Assembly (NCBI RefSeq): GCF_004799145.2
Contig: NW_021635484.1
Span: 248,001 to 312,000, forward strand
DNA: 64,000 nt
From: Neltuma alba
Taxonomy: Eukaryota; Streptophyta; Magnoliopsida; Fabales; Fabaceae
Reading direction: 5' to 3'
Below are positions 46,265-56,788 of this stretch, piece after piece (position 1 is the first letter of the stretch; every line of letters begins with the position of its first letter). The notes under the pieces are model-generated. The model had not been told where the DNA came from, made no database searches, and was given only the letters and a program-made list of their open reading frames with translations. A program made the position numbers and the translations under genes.

Positions 46265-48281
46265 GAACCCCTCCCACTTTACTTTTTTAGCAATGATGAG
46301 AATAAGAGGAGAAACTCTTGCCATTTTGATTCTTAAAGCATAATCAAGAGGACGACACCTACTTTGATCAACCAAGTTTAGATCTAAGGTTAGTTGGTTG
46401 TTCTACTTTGTATTATGCATTGTTTTCTTATGGTATGATGCTAGCTGAAATATGTTAGGGATAGGGGAGGATGATTTTGATATTAAACCTAGTTGAAACA
46501 CATTGATCCAAGGTTGTTTCAAGTAGTTTTGTGTTGATATTTGAAAGATTATGTGATATGGTTGTTGTGTGATCAGTTCGGCCAAGCTAAGATCTTCCTC
46601 TTGGATGTGTTTTTTGATAATATTAAGGCTTTCAATGGATTTAGAATGGAAAATATGTTGAAACAAGTTGACAAAGCAAAGTCAAAAGTGTTAATATCAA
46701 AAGTGGAATTTGGGAATTCCAAGCCCTATGTTTCGGCCAACACTGATTTTTGGGGAAGGGTTGAGTTTTCATGAATCCAAGCTCATATTTAAATTCCTTG
46801 GGTAAAATTGTGTAGGATTGGCCTAAGGGAGCAATTTTTACAAAGCTAGAATATTAATCCAAAAATTAAGAGAAAATGTTAAGTTCAAGAGAGCTAGTCT
46901 TGCTTGGTCCTAATGGATTGTATGAAATTTTTAGGTCCTTGGAACATCCAAGAGGATGTTTGATGATGTTGACAAAAGCCCACATCGTTAGGAAGCTAAG
47001 GGAGTCAAAAGAAAAGCAAGAGGAAAGCCTAAAGTACAATGTAGTGAACTTACCTATTGTCATTACTTGATATTGTATGCTTGTGTATTGATATGTACTT
47101 GATGTTTGAATGTTGTTATCGCATGTTTTGGCTACTGTAATTACTATTCATGATGAGTAGATTATGTCTCCATGGCCGTTCATTATGAAGATAGCTTTAA
47201 GCATGCTAATATGTCACTAACTAACAAGAGAATAAGCAAGTTGCATGTAGTGCATCGGCATCCATCTAGTATGACCATATGGTATTGTTTGCTACTAAGA
47301 TTCTCCTGAATCTCACCCCTCCCCAACCATTTAGGTCAATCAATGATGGATAATAATGGCATGAGAAGGAAGGAGAAGAAAATAGAGAATTATTGATGTT
47401 AATCAATGGTTAAGGATTAGTGTATAATTCTCCTATTATGTAAATTATGTCTATGGATGCCAATGATGCAATGTAATTGATTAGAATGTCTATGCCATAA
47501 ATGGAAATATATGAGAATGAATGGGAAAGAGTAAACTCAAGTTATGCATGCCAAGGTAATAAAAAGAATTAAAGTAAGAATTGTATAAGGGATAAAACGT
47601 AGGTCCTGGAGCAGTCAGATTTCAACTCCAGTTTGTAAGAACCTTAACCTTAAGACATTATAACCCGTCATAAAACCACTACTATGGTAGAAAAGGAAAG
47701 CTGTTAAAATGAGCTACCATAATAGAAGGAAAATTTCATATTTTTAGAAATTGACTTTCAAACTCGGGTCAACCCGTAATCCGTTGCATGCAACTGAAAT
47801 CATTCATTTACATCTACTGGGCCTCCGAGCCTTCGGCCCAGGTAACAAAACACATCACATCAGCCCATCTAAAAGATTCCCAACAATGTAAATCAAAGTT
47901 CTACAAGTAATAGAAGAGGCCTCCGGCCAATCAAAAGTGAGAAGATATACTTCCTCCGGTTTACCATAAACCGGGCAATCAAAATATTTCAAAGGACCCT
48001 AACTGTGGCAATATACAACTGATCATACATAGACAAAAGCGAGAGGCCTAAAACTAACCAAGCTCAAGCCTTTGCGTCTCTTCCCGAAGGCGCACGCTTA
48101 GAACCTTCACCTAAAACATTGTAAACCACGGGGTGAGACAAAGTCCCAGTAACCAGCCTTTCCAATACTAGGTACCACTAAATAGGTGCTCGTGAGGTGT
48201 CAAGTGGGGCAGTTCACAAATAATATATATTGATAGCCACAACAAATCATTCGAGAGAAATGATGCAAATCCCATTAACCA

Positions 48282-48430
48282 TATCCCTCACTTTGGGGGA
48301 TTTTCAAGAGCCGAACCCGGCCTATCCCTCACTATGGGGGACGTAAGGAGCCATAAAAGGCCTATCCCTCACTCTGGGGGACGTAGAGAGCCAAAAGGCC
48401 TATCCCTCACTATGGGGAACGTACTAAGCC
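48282..48430. repeat. 40-bp tandem repeat, four units
   Basis: Units begin with TATCCCTCACT at 48282, 48323, 48363 and 48401 (spacings 41, 40, 38). Each carries TGGGGGA or TGGGGAA about 12 bp on, then a less conserved part with AGCC. Confidence 0.93.
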
Positions 48431-49512
48431 AACCATCATGCATTAATGGAGGCCTTACCACGTGGTAGTAACTATCAAAAACTCTCACCAATTCCCAAAT
48501 CATGCATCATGCTCAAATCATAATCAAATAGTAATTGAACATCTCATAAGTAACTTTATTCAGTGGCCTATCCTTCACAATTTCAAGATTTCATTCATCA
48601 TCAATCAAAACCCCACAAGACGGTTTTCCCTTTTTTATATACAACATATAGTTTGAACACAATTACTACTTAGAGCACAAAACACAAATCTACTCACAAT
48701 ACCACAGAAACAAGTACTAAGGATTGGAAAGTGGTTACCTCTCGCCTAAGCAAGGAATAACAAACCGACAATGTGGCCCCGTGCACCACCAAGACTCACA
48801 ACCAGTCTACACAAGCACACAAACACAAAACCATCATATATTAGCTTTCAAACTAATAATGTGGCCAAAACAACACTTGGGGACACAAAATTCCTATCTC
48901 CTATCAAAACTCTACCCAACTCAAAGGGTAAATCTATCAAGGCAACACTCCAAAGTCATACCAATCCATTAAAACCTTATTTCCTTTCCAAACATCAATT
49001 AAAATTCATAACCTCAAGGACCCACTATAGGAATTCTACACCCAAACATCCCATTTGAGAAATTAAGGTTCCAACAACAAATCTAAACCGATTAAACGTC
49101 CAATTTAACCTTCCTTAACATAACCCAATTCACAAAACTCAAAATAAACCTCTACATTGTCATCCTCAATCCCAAATCATCCATTTCCATAAACCCTAAC
49201 TCCAAAAATTCAAGATTCTTTAAATCCAAGGAAACTACACCAATTAAACACTTAAACTAACCCAGAGCAATCAATTAAACTCAAAACAATCGGTCAAAAA
49301 CCTCAGTTTCATCACAACCTAGAAAATCCTAGGGTTCCACCAAAGATCCTCAGAGATCCCAAGAAAGAAAGTAGATTAGAGGTTAAAATCACTTACTTGA
49401 GGTAATGGATCCTTAGAAATGCCCCCTCCAAGCCAGAAATTTGAAACCCTAGCAGAGCCTCTCTCTCTACCTCAGATTTTTCTAATTTCCGCACACTGAA
49501 CTCCTCCCGTGA

Positions 49513-49519
49513 ATATATA
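49513..49519 (-). promoter_or_regulatory. TATA box of the 47634-49940 LTR
   Basis: CTATATATTC on the minus strand. The nearest palindromic box core (49536-49541) lies 17 bp upstream on that strand. Confidence 0.6.
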
Positions 49520-49535
49520 GATTCGGGACCTTTCG

Positions 49536-49791
49536 CCGAGGCGAACTAATCCCGAGAGGGATTACTCGCCTGAAAACCTGACTTCGCCACGGCGAAAGCT
49601 TCCCAAGAGGAAACTCTCGCTTGCCCAGAAGAATCTTCGCCGCGGCATGCCCTTACCTTCACCGCGGCGAAGCCTTCCCGAAAGGAAAGCCTCGCTCACC
49701 TGAACAACTTTGCCACGGCGTCCCCAAGACTTTGCCGCGGCCAAACTTGCCCGAAACACAAAACCTACCTGGAACCCTCGGTGCGCCGCGG
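49536..49791. repeat. Palindromic CCGCGG-type box array upstream of a TATA box
   Basis: Core starts are 49536, 49587, 49640, 49662, 49713, 49735 and 49786 (spacings 51, 53, 22, 51, 22, 51). Boxes read for example TTCGCCGCGGC, TTCACCGCGGCGAA and TTTGCCACGGCG. The layout matches the Athila-type arrays although the LTR family differs. Confidence 0.9.
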
Positions 49792-50405
49792 CGAACATAT
49801 CCTGAGAGGGGTACGTTCACCTATTCCTCCAACATACCTCAAATTCAACCCAAACACCAAGATCAAGATTAAATTGCTAATCTATCCTCAAAATCAACCA
49901 AAAGAGGCTATTAAAACCCGACAAGACTTAGGATGTTACACAGTTTGACCCATCAAATGAATGAGTTAAGCAATGAATTCCTTTAGGCATGTAGTACACA
50001 TCTCAAGATTTAAAATGAGAGATAGATCACCTCTATTGGATATGTACATAAGGAGATACGAATTTTCAAAATTGAAACATAGAATGTGGAAGTTCCAAAA
50101 TTTACCAAATGAGCAGTAAATTTTAATGAATAAATTGTACGAATTGGCAGAAGATAATCTAGTTTGATATTTTTTCCCTAAAGAGCATTGAACGAGCTTT
50201 GAGTAGAATTTTGGAATATCTCTGTACAATTTTTGTAGATTTAGTTATGATTTTTCAAAGTTTGACCTGTAATCTAGAAAATGCACAGTGAACAGTGTTT
50301 CTGTAAATCAACGTCCTAGTTACATTTTTATGTGCTTAAGGCCATCTAAAGTGGTCAAAAATGGTTCTAAATGGATCTAAGGTATTAGATAAGTAATGTG
50401 TGACA

Positions 50406-51123
50406 TATCTCAAGTCCTTGAATAGATAAATAAGAATTTGGAGACTGTAAACTCAAGACAAATAGCCCTAGTGAAATTTCTTTGGGATCAATAAGAAGAG
50501 AAAGAGATGAGAATGAGACAGATAGCTATGTAGGGAACTAGCATAAAAAGGTAGGCAGATTCCAAATAATGTTAAGAGATACTTAGCTTGAAAGGCTCTC
50601 GAGTAGGGATACAATGTATGAAAGTTTTGGCCACTAACTCTTTCCTAAGGATTGGGAACTGGTCCTCTGAGTCAGAATTGACATTGCTCCAGACGAAGCA
50701 AAATACCCTATCCAAGCAGGAAAGGGAAGTAGTCGAGATTGAGTTGATATTGCTTTAGTGAAAGTGACATGTCTGTGAATGAGAACTGAGAATAGCAGCA
50801 GAGGCAAAACAAGCGGAGTTGACTTTATACCTAATAGAAGCATGATTGGCCAAGAATAAACCTAGGGTTAAATGTCCCTGAGCTTAGCATAGTACTAGAG
50901 CAAGCAGAAAGAAGAGAACCTTATAAATCCTCTCCCTTTGACTTCCAAAATTAGCTATAGACAAAGCGAAAGCCTCCCTCTTGTAGGGATAAGATGTTTG
51001 AATGGCATGCTACAGACATAACAACCAGTAAGAGCTTTCACTCCTTGCATTGGAATGCCAGGCACTATGTTATAGATATAGAAAATATGCTTAAGTTTCA
51101 AGCGTTAGAGTTATGCATACTAA
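50406..51123 (+). mobile_element. Tk-c internal region, right part
   Basis: It continues 28499-29300 after the Tk-d insertion and aligns with the reverse complement of about 17950-17310 in Tk-b. It includes remains of the unrecognised spacer ORF (phrase GNWSSESELTLL at about 50647-50685). It is broken at 51123 by the CACTA terminus. No intact frame. Confidence 0.78.
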
Positions 51124-51557
51124 CACTACTACAAAAAGGTCCATTTTCGTCTCCTATTTTCATCTGAAATTGAAAACAGATGAATATAGGGGTCTATACT
51201 CATCTGTTGGGCCAAAACAAACGCATTTGTGCCTCCATATTATTCTAGTCAATCAACCAGATGAAAATGGAGGCCCATATTTGTCTAGTCGATAGGACTA
51301 AATAAATATGGGCCTTCCATATTTGTCTAGTAGGGGGACTAGACGAATATGGGCCCCATTTTGGGCCCACTAAGCTTTTTTTTTCTGCTTAACCCGCCTT
51401 CAACTCCTTTAAAAGGAACTTTTCTCCCTGTTTTAGCTCACCACCTCCTTCTCTAAACCCTCTCCAAACTTCAACTCCCACCCCTTCTCTAAACCCTTCC
51501 CCCCAACTTAGTCCTTACACCCACATCTCTCTTAGCACCCCCCATTTCCATCTCCCT
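51124..51557 (+). mobile_element. CACTA transposon left end
   Basis: It begins CACTACTACAAAAAGG, the typical terminal inverted repeat start of plant CACTA (En/Spm) elements. It is preceded by TAA (51121-51123), which could be the 3-bp target duplication. About 230 bp of subterminal repeats follow (words such as ATATTTGTCTAGT and GAATATGGGCC in both orientations, 51180-51360). Then come a T-run and a C-rich stretch like those flanking CACTA genes. The right terminus is not in the window. Confidence 0.85.
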
Positions 51558-51771
51558 CCATGCACATAATCTACTCGTCATAAATAGCAATTACAGCTGC
51601 CAAAACATGTCATAATAACATTTAAATAACATGTACACAGCAACACACAAGCATATAACATCAAGCAATGACAATAGGTAAGTTCACTACCTTGCACCTC
51701 AAGCTTTCCCCTTGTTTTTCCTTTGATTCCCTTGACTTCCCAACCATATGTACCTTTGATCAACATCATCA
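51558..51771 (-). mobile_element. Short Tekay LTR fragment, minus strand
   Basis: It matches 57118-57330 in the same orientation ('ataatctactcgtcataaatag', 'caagcaatgacaatag'). It is truncated on both sides and joined at 51771/51772 to an LTR piece of the opposite orientation. Confidence 0.75.
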
Positions 51772-51812
51772 AGCCAAAGTTTTGGCTATAAATAGAGCCT
51801 CTCCTCCTTATC
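51772..51812 (+). mobile_element. Plus-strand Tekay LTR, left piece with TATA
   Basis: GCCAAAGTTTTGGCTATAAATA (TATA 51787-51794) is the promoter region of the Tekay LTR. It breaks at TTATC (51808-51812), the target site of the next element, and continues at 54945. Confidence 0.8.
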
Positions 51813-54800
51813 TGTCACACCTTACTTATATAATACGTTAGCAGTCATTTAGAACCATTCCAGACCACTTTGGATGGTCTTAAGCTTAAAAATTTCAATT
51901 TGGACGTTAATTTTCAGAAAATTACTGTTCACTATCCAGTTTTCAGAGTACAGGTCCAACTTTGAAAAATCATAACTAATTCTAGAAAAATCATATGAAG
52001 GTGTTCCAAAATTCTACAGAAAGCTCTTTCAATACTCTTTAAGGGAAAAATATTCAACTGAACTTATCCTCATTGAAAACGTACAGTTTATTGGATAAGA
52101 TTACTATTTGTTTGGTAAAATCTGGACTTTTCAGATTCTGCGCCTTAACTTTGAAAATTCATATCTCTTCGTATACACATCCAAATGATGTGATTTACCA
52201 CTCATTTTAAAGCTTGGGATATGCATTATAAGTGTACCAAATTCCGTAGCTTAACTCATTCATATGATAGGTCGAACTGAAGCTTGAAATTAACTGCTTC
52301 AGGACCTACGTTTTATCCCTTAATATCTCTTTACTTTAATTCTTTTTATTTCTTTGGCATACCTAACATGGGCTTACTTTTTCCCATTCATGCTCATATA
52401 CTTTCATTCATGCCATAAACATCCTAAGCACATGCATTGAATTGATGGCATTCATAACATAACTTACAACATAGGAGAATTATACATTGAATAATAATAT
52501 CAATCATTAGGATTAATAATTCTCCACTTCTTCTCCTTGCTTCTCATACCCTTAGTGCCCATCATTGATTTAACCTAAATGGTTGGTTACGAAGGGGTGA
52601 GATTCGGGGGAATCTCAGTAGCAAGCATTACCACATACATGCACAAGATGGATGCTAGTGTATGGTATGTAGTTTTTCATAAATTTAAGTTAACTAGTGA
52701 CATGCCATCATGCTTTATGCTTGGTATAAAAATGCATGGCCATGGGAACATATTAAAAACAACATTTTCAACAGCAATCATCATGTCACAATATCATTCA
52801 AACAACAAATACAAACCAACACATAAGCATACCATGTCAAGCACATAAAGAGTAAGTTCACTACCTTGCACCTCAAGCTTTTCTCTTACTTTTCCTTTGA
52901 CTCCCTTGACTTTCCAACCATGTGGGCATTTGGTCAACATCACTAAACATCCTCTTGGATGTTCCAAAGGTCCTAAACATAACCATAATGATGACATAAT
53001 CCATTAGGACCATTAGATTACATAAAGTTCAAGACTAGCTTTCTTGAACCTCAACCCCTTTCTCTTAGTCTTAGGGTTTTCTTTCTAGCTTTTCTAACAT
53101 AAATCTCATCATTTCCCATCCTTATGATCCATTTCTTGTCAATTAGGACCACTTTAGATGGCCTTAGATTCAAGAATACCAAATCTGGAAATTTTGGTTC
53201 GCGGGTACTGTTCACGCAGAATCTCCAGAATTTTTGCTCAACTTTGAAAATTCATAATTAAATCTATAAAATTCCAAATTGAGTGCTTCTAAGTCTCACT
53301 GAAAGATTATTAAGTTAAATTTAAAGGAAAAATAGTTTTAGGAACCAATTCTATGCCGAACAGTACCAGAATTGTACGGAACTCGACACCCTTCCAAAAG
53401 CTTAACACTGTTTCCAGATTTCAAACCCTAACTTTGAAAAATCACCATAAATCGTACACATATCCAAATGAAGTGTTCTACCCATGGATTTAAAGCTCAC
53501 AGAGTGTACTTTAGCATACCAAATTTTAGAATCAGATATGAACAGTAACTAATTAGAAAAAGCCATCAAATCAGCACGTAATTCTTCCAATTTTCACATA
53601 GATCCACTTGGATCTACCATACTTTGAGGTGTTCTAGCAAGATCTAACAACCAAACTCCCTTCCCCACTCATCAACCATTTTGACCAGCCATCAAAAGGG
53701 AGAGAAGATAGATTTTTTAACCTTAAAAGAGAAGGAAAACAAGACAAGAACACATCTAGAACCAAGATCTCACCTTGAATCCTTGATTGATGACCAAAGT
53801 TGATAGCTTTTCCTTGGTTCTCCTTCAAAACCCTCTCTTTTCCCTCTTCCTCTCACTTGGACGAAATTCCATCAACAATTAGGGGGAGAAGAAGCTCATT
53901 AATGTGTATAAAATATCCCATCAACCATCATTAATGTTATGCCAAGTGTCATTAGCCTACTTAATCTTAATCCTCTCTCTTAATTAACTTAAATCATAAT
54001 GTAATTAAATTCCAAAGTCAAGATCCTCTCCATTGGTAGCTTGACACTTGGAAAGCTTTAATTACCATCCATTAAAGGCTTGACAAGTGGCGACTTGTGG
54101 CCCAAGTAAAGTGCAAGACTCTGATTAATACTTTATTGGTGCACTTTTACTCCGGGTTTAACTTCTTTTCTCTAATTACAGTGCTCTGGCCTCTGTAATT
54201 ATTTTTTGTCAGATCCATAAATTCTCTTTAATTCTAGAGAGTATCTATGAATTTTCTTAGCCCATAACACTTCCTTTAAGCCTTGCATAAAATTCATTTA
54301 CTAAAATACCCTTTTATCGGCAAAACCGGCTCTTTAATTTCTTAAAGCCACTCTACTGGCCTTTTGGTTGCGGGACTAATTTTATAAATTAGTACAACCT
54401 TTCAGCCATTTAACCTCATTTTTGTATACACTTTTGAGGTCTCTTGCTATTTCAAATAATTACCTCAAACGGTATACTTTTTACCGGTCACAATCTCATA
54501 AATTCCATTTAAGCTGCCTCAGGGGTATTTTCATCTTTTCTCTTCATAGAAGAGTCTTAGAATATTATTTCCCATTTTCTGAGATTTTCTTGGAATTTTC
54601 TGTACACTCTTTCATTTTTACCCTTGCTGGTCATAACTCTTTGAATTTACGGTTTTACCCCTGCTTAAGCCTAACCTCATAGAACCATCTCTTTGAGGTT
54701 TCTAACTTACCCATTGGCCTATATCTAGCCTCTTTTCTCTTTTTGGGCCTTCGAAACTTTACTCGAGCCTCTAATCTTAATTATACTCGAGCCCTTGAAA

Positions 54801-54939
54801 ACTTTTACTTTGCAGTTTAGTCCCTGAAACTGCTTGAACTTCCTTTCTCGTCTTTGGGACTTCTGTTCACAAGGGTCTGGTAACCTATTTAATTTAGGCT
54901 ATTTTTAGAACTTCTAGGCCTAAAAGTCTGAATGTTACA
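51813..54939 (-). mobile_element. Solo LTR, minus, target duplication TTATC
   Basis: Plus-strand ends are TGTCACACCTTAC and GAATGTTACA. TTATC is found at 51808-51812 and 54940-54944. At 3127 bp it is longer than its relatives. It appears mosaic: about 53150-53590 repeats LTR-end material, and about 53590-54180 resembles the Tk-b LTR type, while both ends are of the Tk-c/Tk-d type. No gene was seen. Confidence 0.85.
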
Positions 54940-56788
54940 TTATCTATTTTTGCCAACATGAGAATACTAGGGAAAACTCTTGTAATTTTATTTCTTGAAG
55001 CATAATCAAGAGGAGGACACCTACCCATGATCAACCAAGCATGGATCTAAGGTTAGTAGGTTGTTTTATGTTGTTTCTTGCTTTGCATTCTTGAGTTTAA
55101 TGGTTGAGAAATATGGAATCCCCTAAGGGGAGGTGCTGTCCAAAATTAATAAGAGTTAGGGGAGGATGATTTTGATGTTAAACTTGGTCAGAACACATTG
55201 ATTAGAGGTTGTTTCAAGTGGATCTATGTTAAAATTGGAAGAATTGTATGATATGGTTGTTAGGTATAGTGTTCAGCCAATATGAGATCTCTAACCTAGG
55301 ATGAGATTTTCATAGTTTTAATGCTTTCATTGTGTTTAAAATGAAAAATGGTGTAGGGTAAACCTAAAGAACAAGCATTGGAAGCATTAGAATTAAAGTT
55401 GGAATTTTTGGAGTTATGAACCCCCTATTCAGCCAAACTGATTTTTAGGGAAGGAGTTTTATTTTTATTAATCTAAGCTCATACTTGGATTCTTTAGGTA
55501 AAATTGTATAGGATTAGCCTAAGGGAACAATTTTTACAAAGCTAGAACAATAATCCAAAAATTTAGAGAAAAGGTTGAGTTCAAGAGAGCTAGTCTTAAA
55601 CTTCATGTAATCTAATAGTTCTAATGTATTGTACGATCAATGTGATTATGTTTAGCACCTTGTAACATTTTAGATGATATTTATTGATGTTGACCAAAAG
55701 CTATTATGGTTGGGAAGTCAAGGGAGTCAAAGGAAAAGCAAGAGGAAAGCTTGAAGTACAAGCTAGTGAACTTACCTATTATCATTACTTGATGTTGTAT
55801 GCTTGTGTGTTGCTGTGTACATGTTATTTGAATGTTATTGGGACATGTTTTAGCTACTGTAATTGCTATTCATGATGAGTAGATTATGTCTCCATGGCCA
55901 TACATCACAAGATAGCTTTGAGCATGCTAATATGTCACTAATTAACAAGAAAATAAACAAGTTGCATGTAGTGTATTAGCATCCATCTAGCATGATTAAT
56001 ATGGTATTGTTTGCTACTGAGATTTCCTCAAATCTCACCCCTCCCTAACCAACCATTTAGGTCAATCAACGATGGGCAATAATGGCATAAGAAGCAAGGA
56101 GAAGAAAGTGGAGAATTATTGAGTTAATGAATGAGGTTAATGTTCGATGTATAATTCTCCTATGTTGTAAATTATGTTTATGAATGCCCATAATGTAATG
56201 TATGTATTTAGAATGACTATGGCATGAATGGAAATGTATGAGAATGAATGGAAAAGAGTAAGCCCAAGTTTTACATGTGAAAGAAATAAAAATAATTAAA
56301 GCAAAAGTTAGTTAAGGGATAAAATGTAGGTTCTAGAGCAGTTAGATTTGAGCTTAGTTTAACCTACCAAATAGACAAATTAGGCCACAAAATTTGATAG
56401 GCTTATAATACACATCTTAAGCTTTAAAATGAGAGTAGATCACCTCCACATAAGGAGATATGAATTTCCAAAGTCGAGGCACAAAATCTAGAAGTTTCAT
56501 ATTTTACCAAATGAACAGTAACTTTTAGTGATTAAACTGTACGGATTGGCCAAAGACAAGTCCAATTGGATATTTTTCCCTTGAAGAGAATTAAAAGAGC
56601 TTTCTGTAGAATTTTGGAACACTTCCATATGATTTTTCAAAGTTGGACCTAAAATCTAAAGAACATACAGTGAACAGTACTTTCTGAAAAGTAACTTCCT
56701 AAATGAGATTTTTGAGCTCAAAACCATCCAATGTGGTCTAAAATGATTCTAATTGAAATCTAAGTCATTCTAGAAGTAAGGTGTGACA
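54940..56788 (+). mobile_element. Plus-strand Tekay LTR, right piece
   Basis: It continues 51772-51812 after the solo LTR, parallels 30345-31992, and ends GAAGTAAGGTGTGACA. No primer site follows; instead a minus LTR starts at once. The ORF at 55684-55875 is a chance ORF also seen in reverse at 51578-51772. Confidence 0.85.

Larger units (their letters stand above)
47634..49940 (-). mobile_element. Solo LTR of a further family, target duplication CAGTT
   Basis: Plus-strand ends are TGTAAGAACC and GGATGTTACA (2307 bp), flanked by CAGTT at 47629-47633 and 49941-49945. On the minus strand it begins TGTAACATCCTAAGTC, has palindromic boxes in U3, a TATA box at 49513-49519, and a 40-bp tandem repeat near its 3' part. 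It does not match the Tekay or Athila-type LTRs elsewhere in the window apart from the boxes. No internal region. ORFs inside (48462-48656, 48724-48972, 48771-49058, 49562-49798) are not credible genes. Confidence 0.9.
29301..50405 (+). mobile_element. Tk-d: Tekay element carrying nested insertions, 21.1 kb
   Basis: 5' LTR 29301-31992, primer site, about 90 bp of leader, then the Athila-type element. After that come an LTR fragment, the 3' internal tail with polypurine tract (45214-45262), and the 3' LTR 45263-50405 (itself interrupted). Flanking five-base words are TATCC (29296-29300) and TATCT (50406-50410), a target duplication with one change. All of its own gag-pol is missing, probably deleted together with the right part of the Athila element. 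Confidence 0.88.
45263..50405 (+). mobile_element. 3' LTR of Tk-d, interrupted
   Basis: It is colinear with 29301-31992. TATA box at 46257-46264. It is broken at 47633 by a 2.3-kb solo LTR and resumes at 49946. It ends TAATGTGTGACA at 50405. Without the insert it is about 2.83 kb. The two Tk-d LTRs differ at many sites, so the element is not young. Confidence 0.88.

Noticed and set aside
48282..48430. Possible CRISPR or satellite array
   Set aside because: Four contiguous tandem units without unique spacers, inside a solo LTR.
49562..49798. Minus-strand 78-codon ORF with repeated RRG/FRRGE-like peptides
   Set aside because: It only translates the palindromic box array; the repeat period is not a multiple of three and no start context or homologue is evident.
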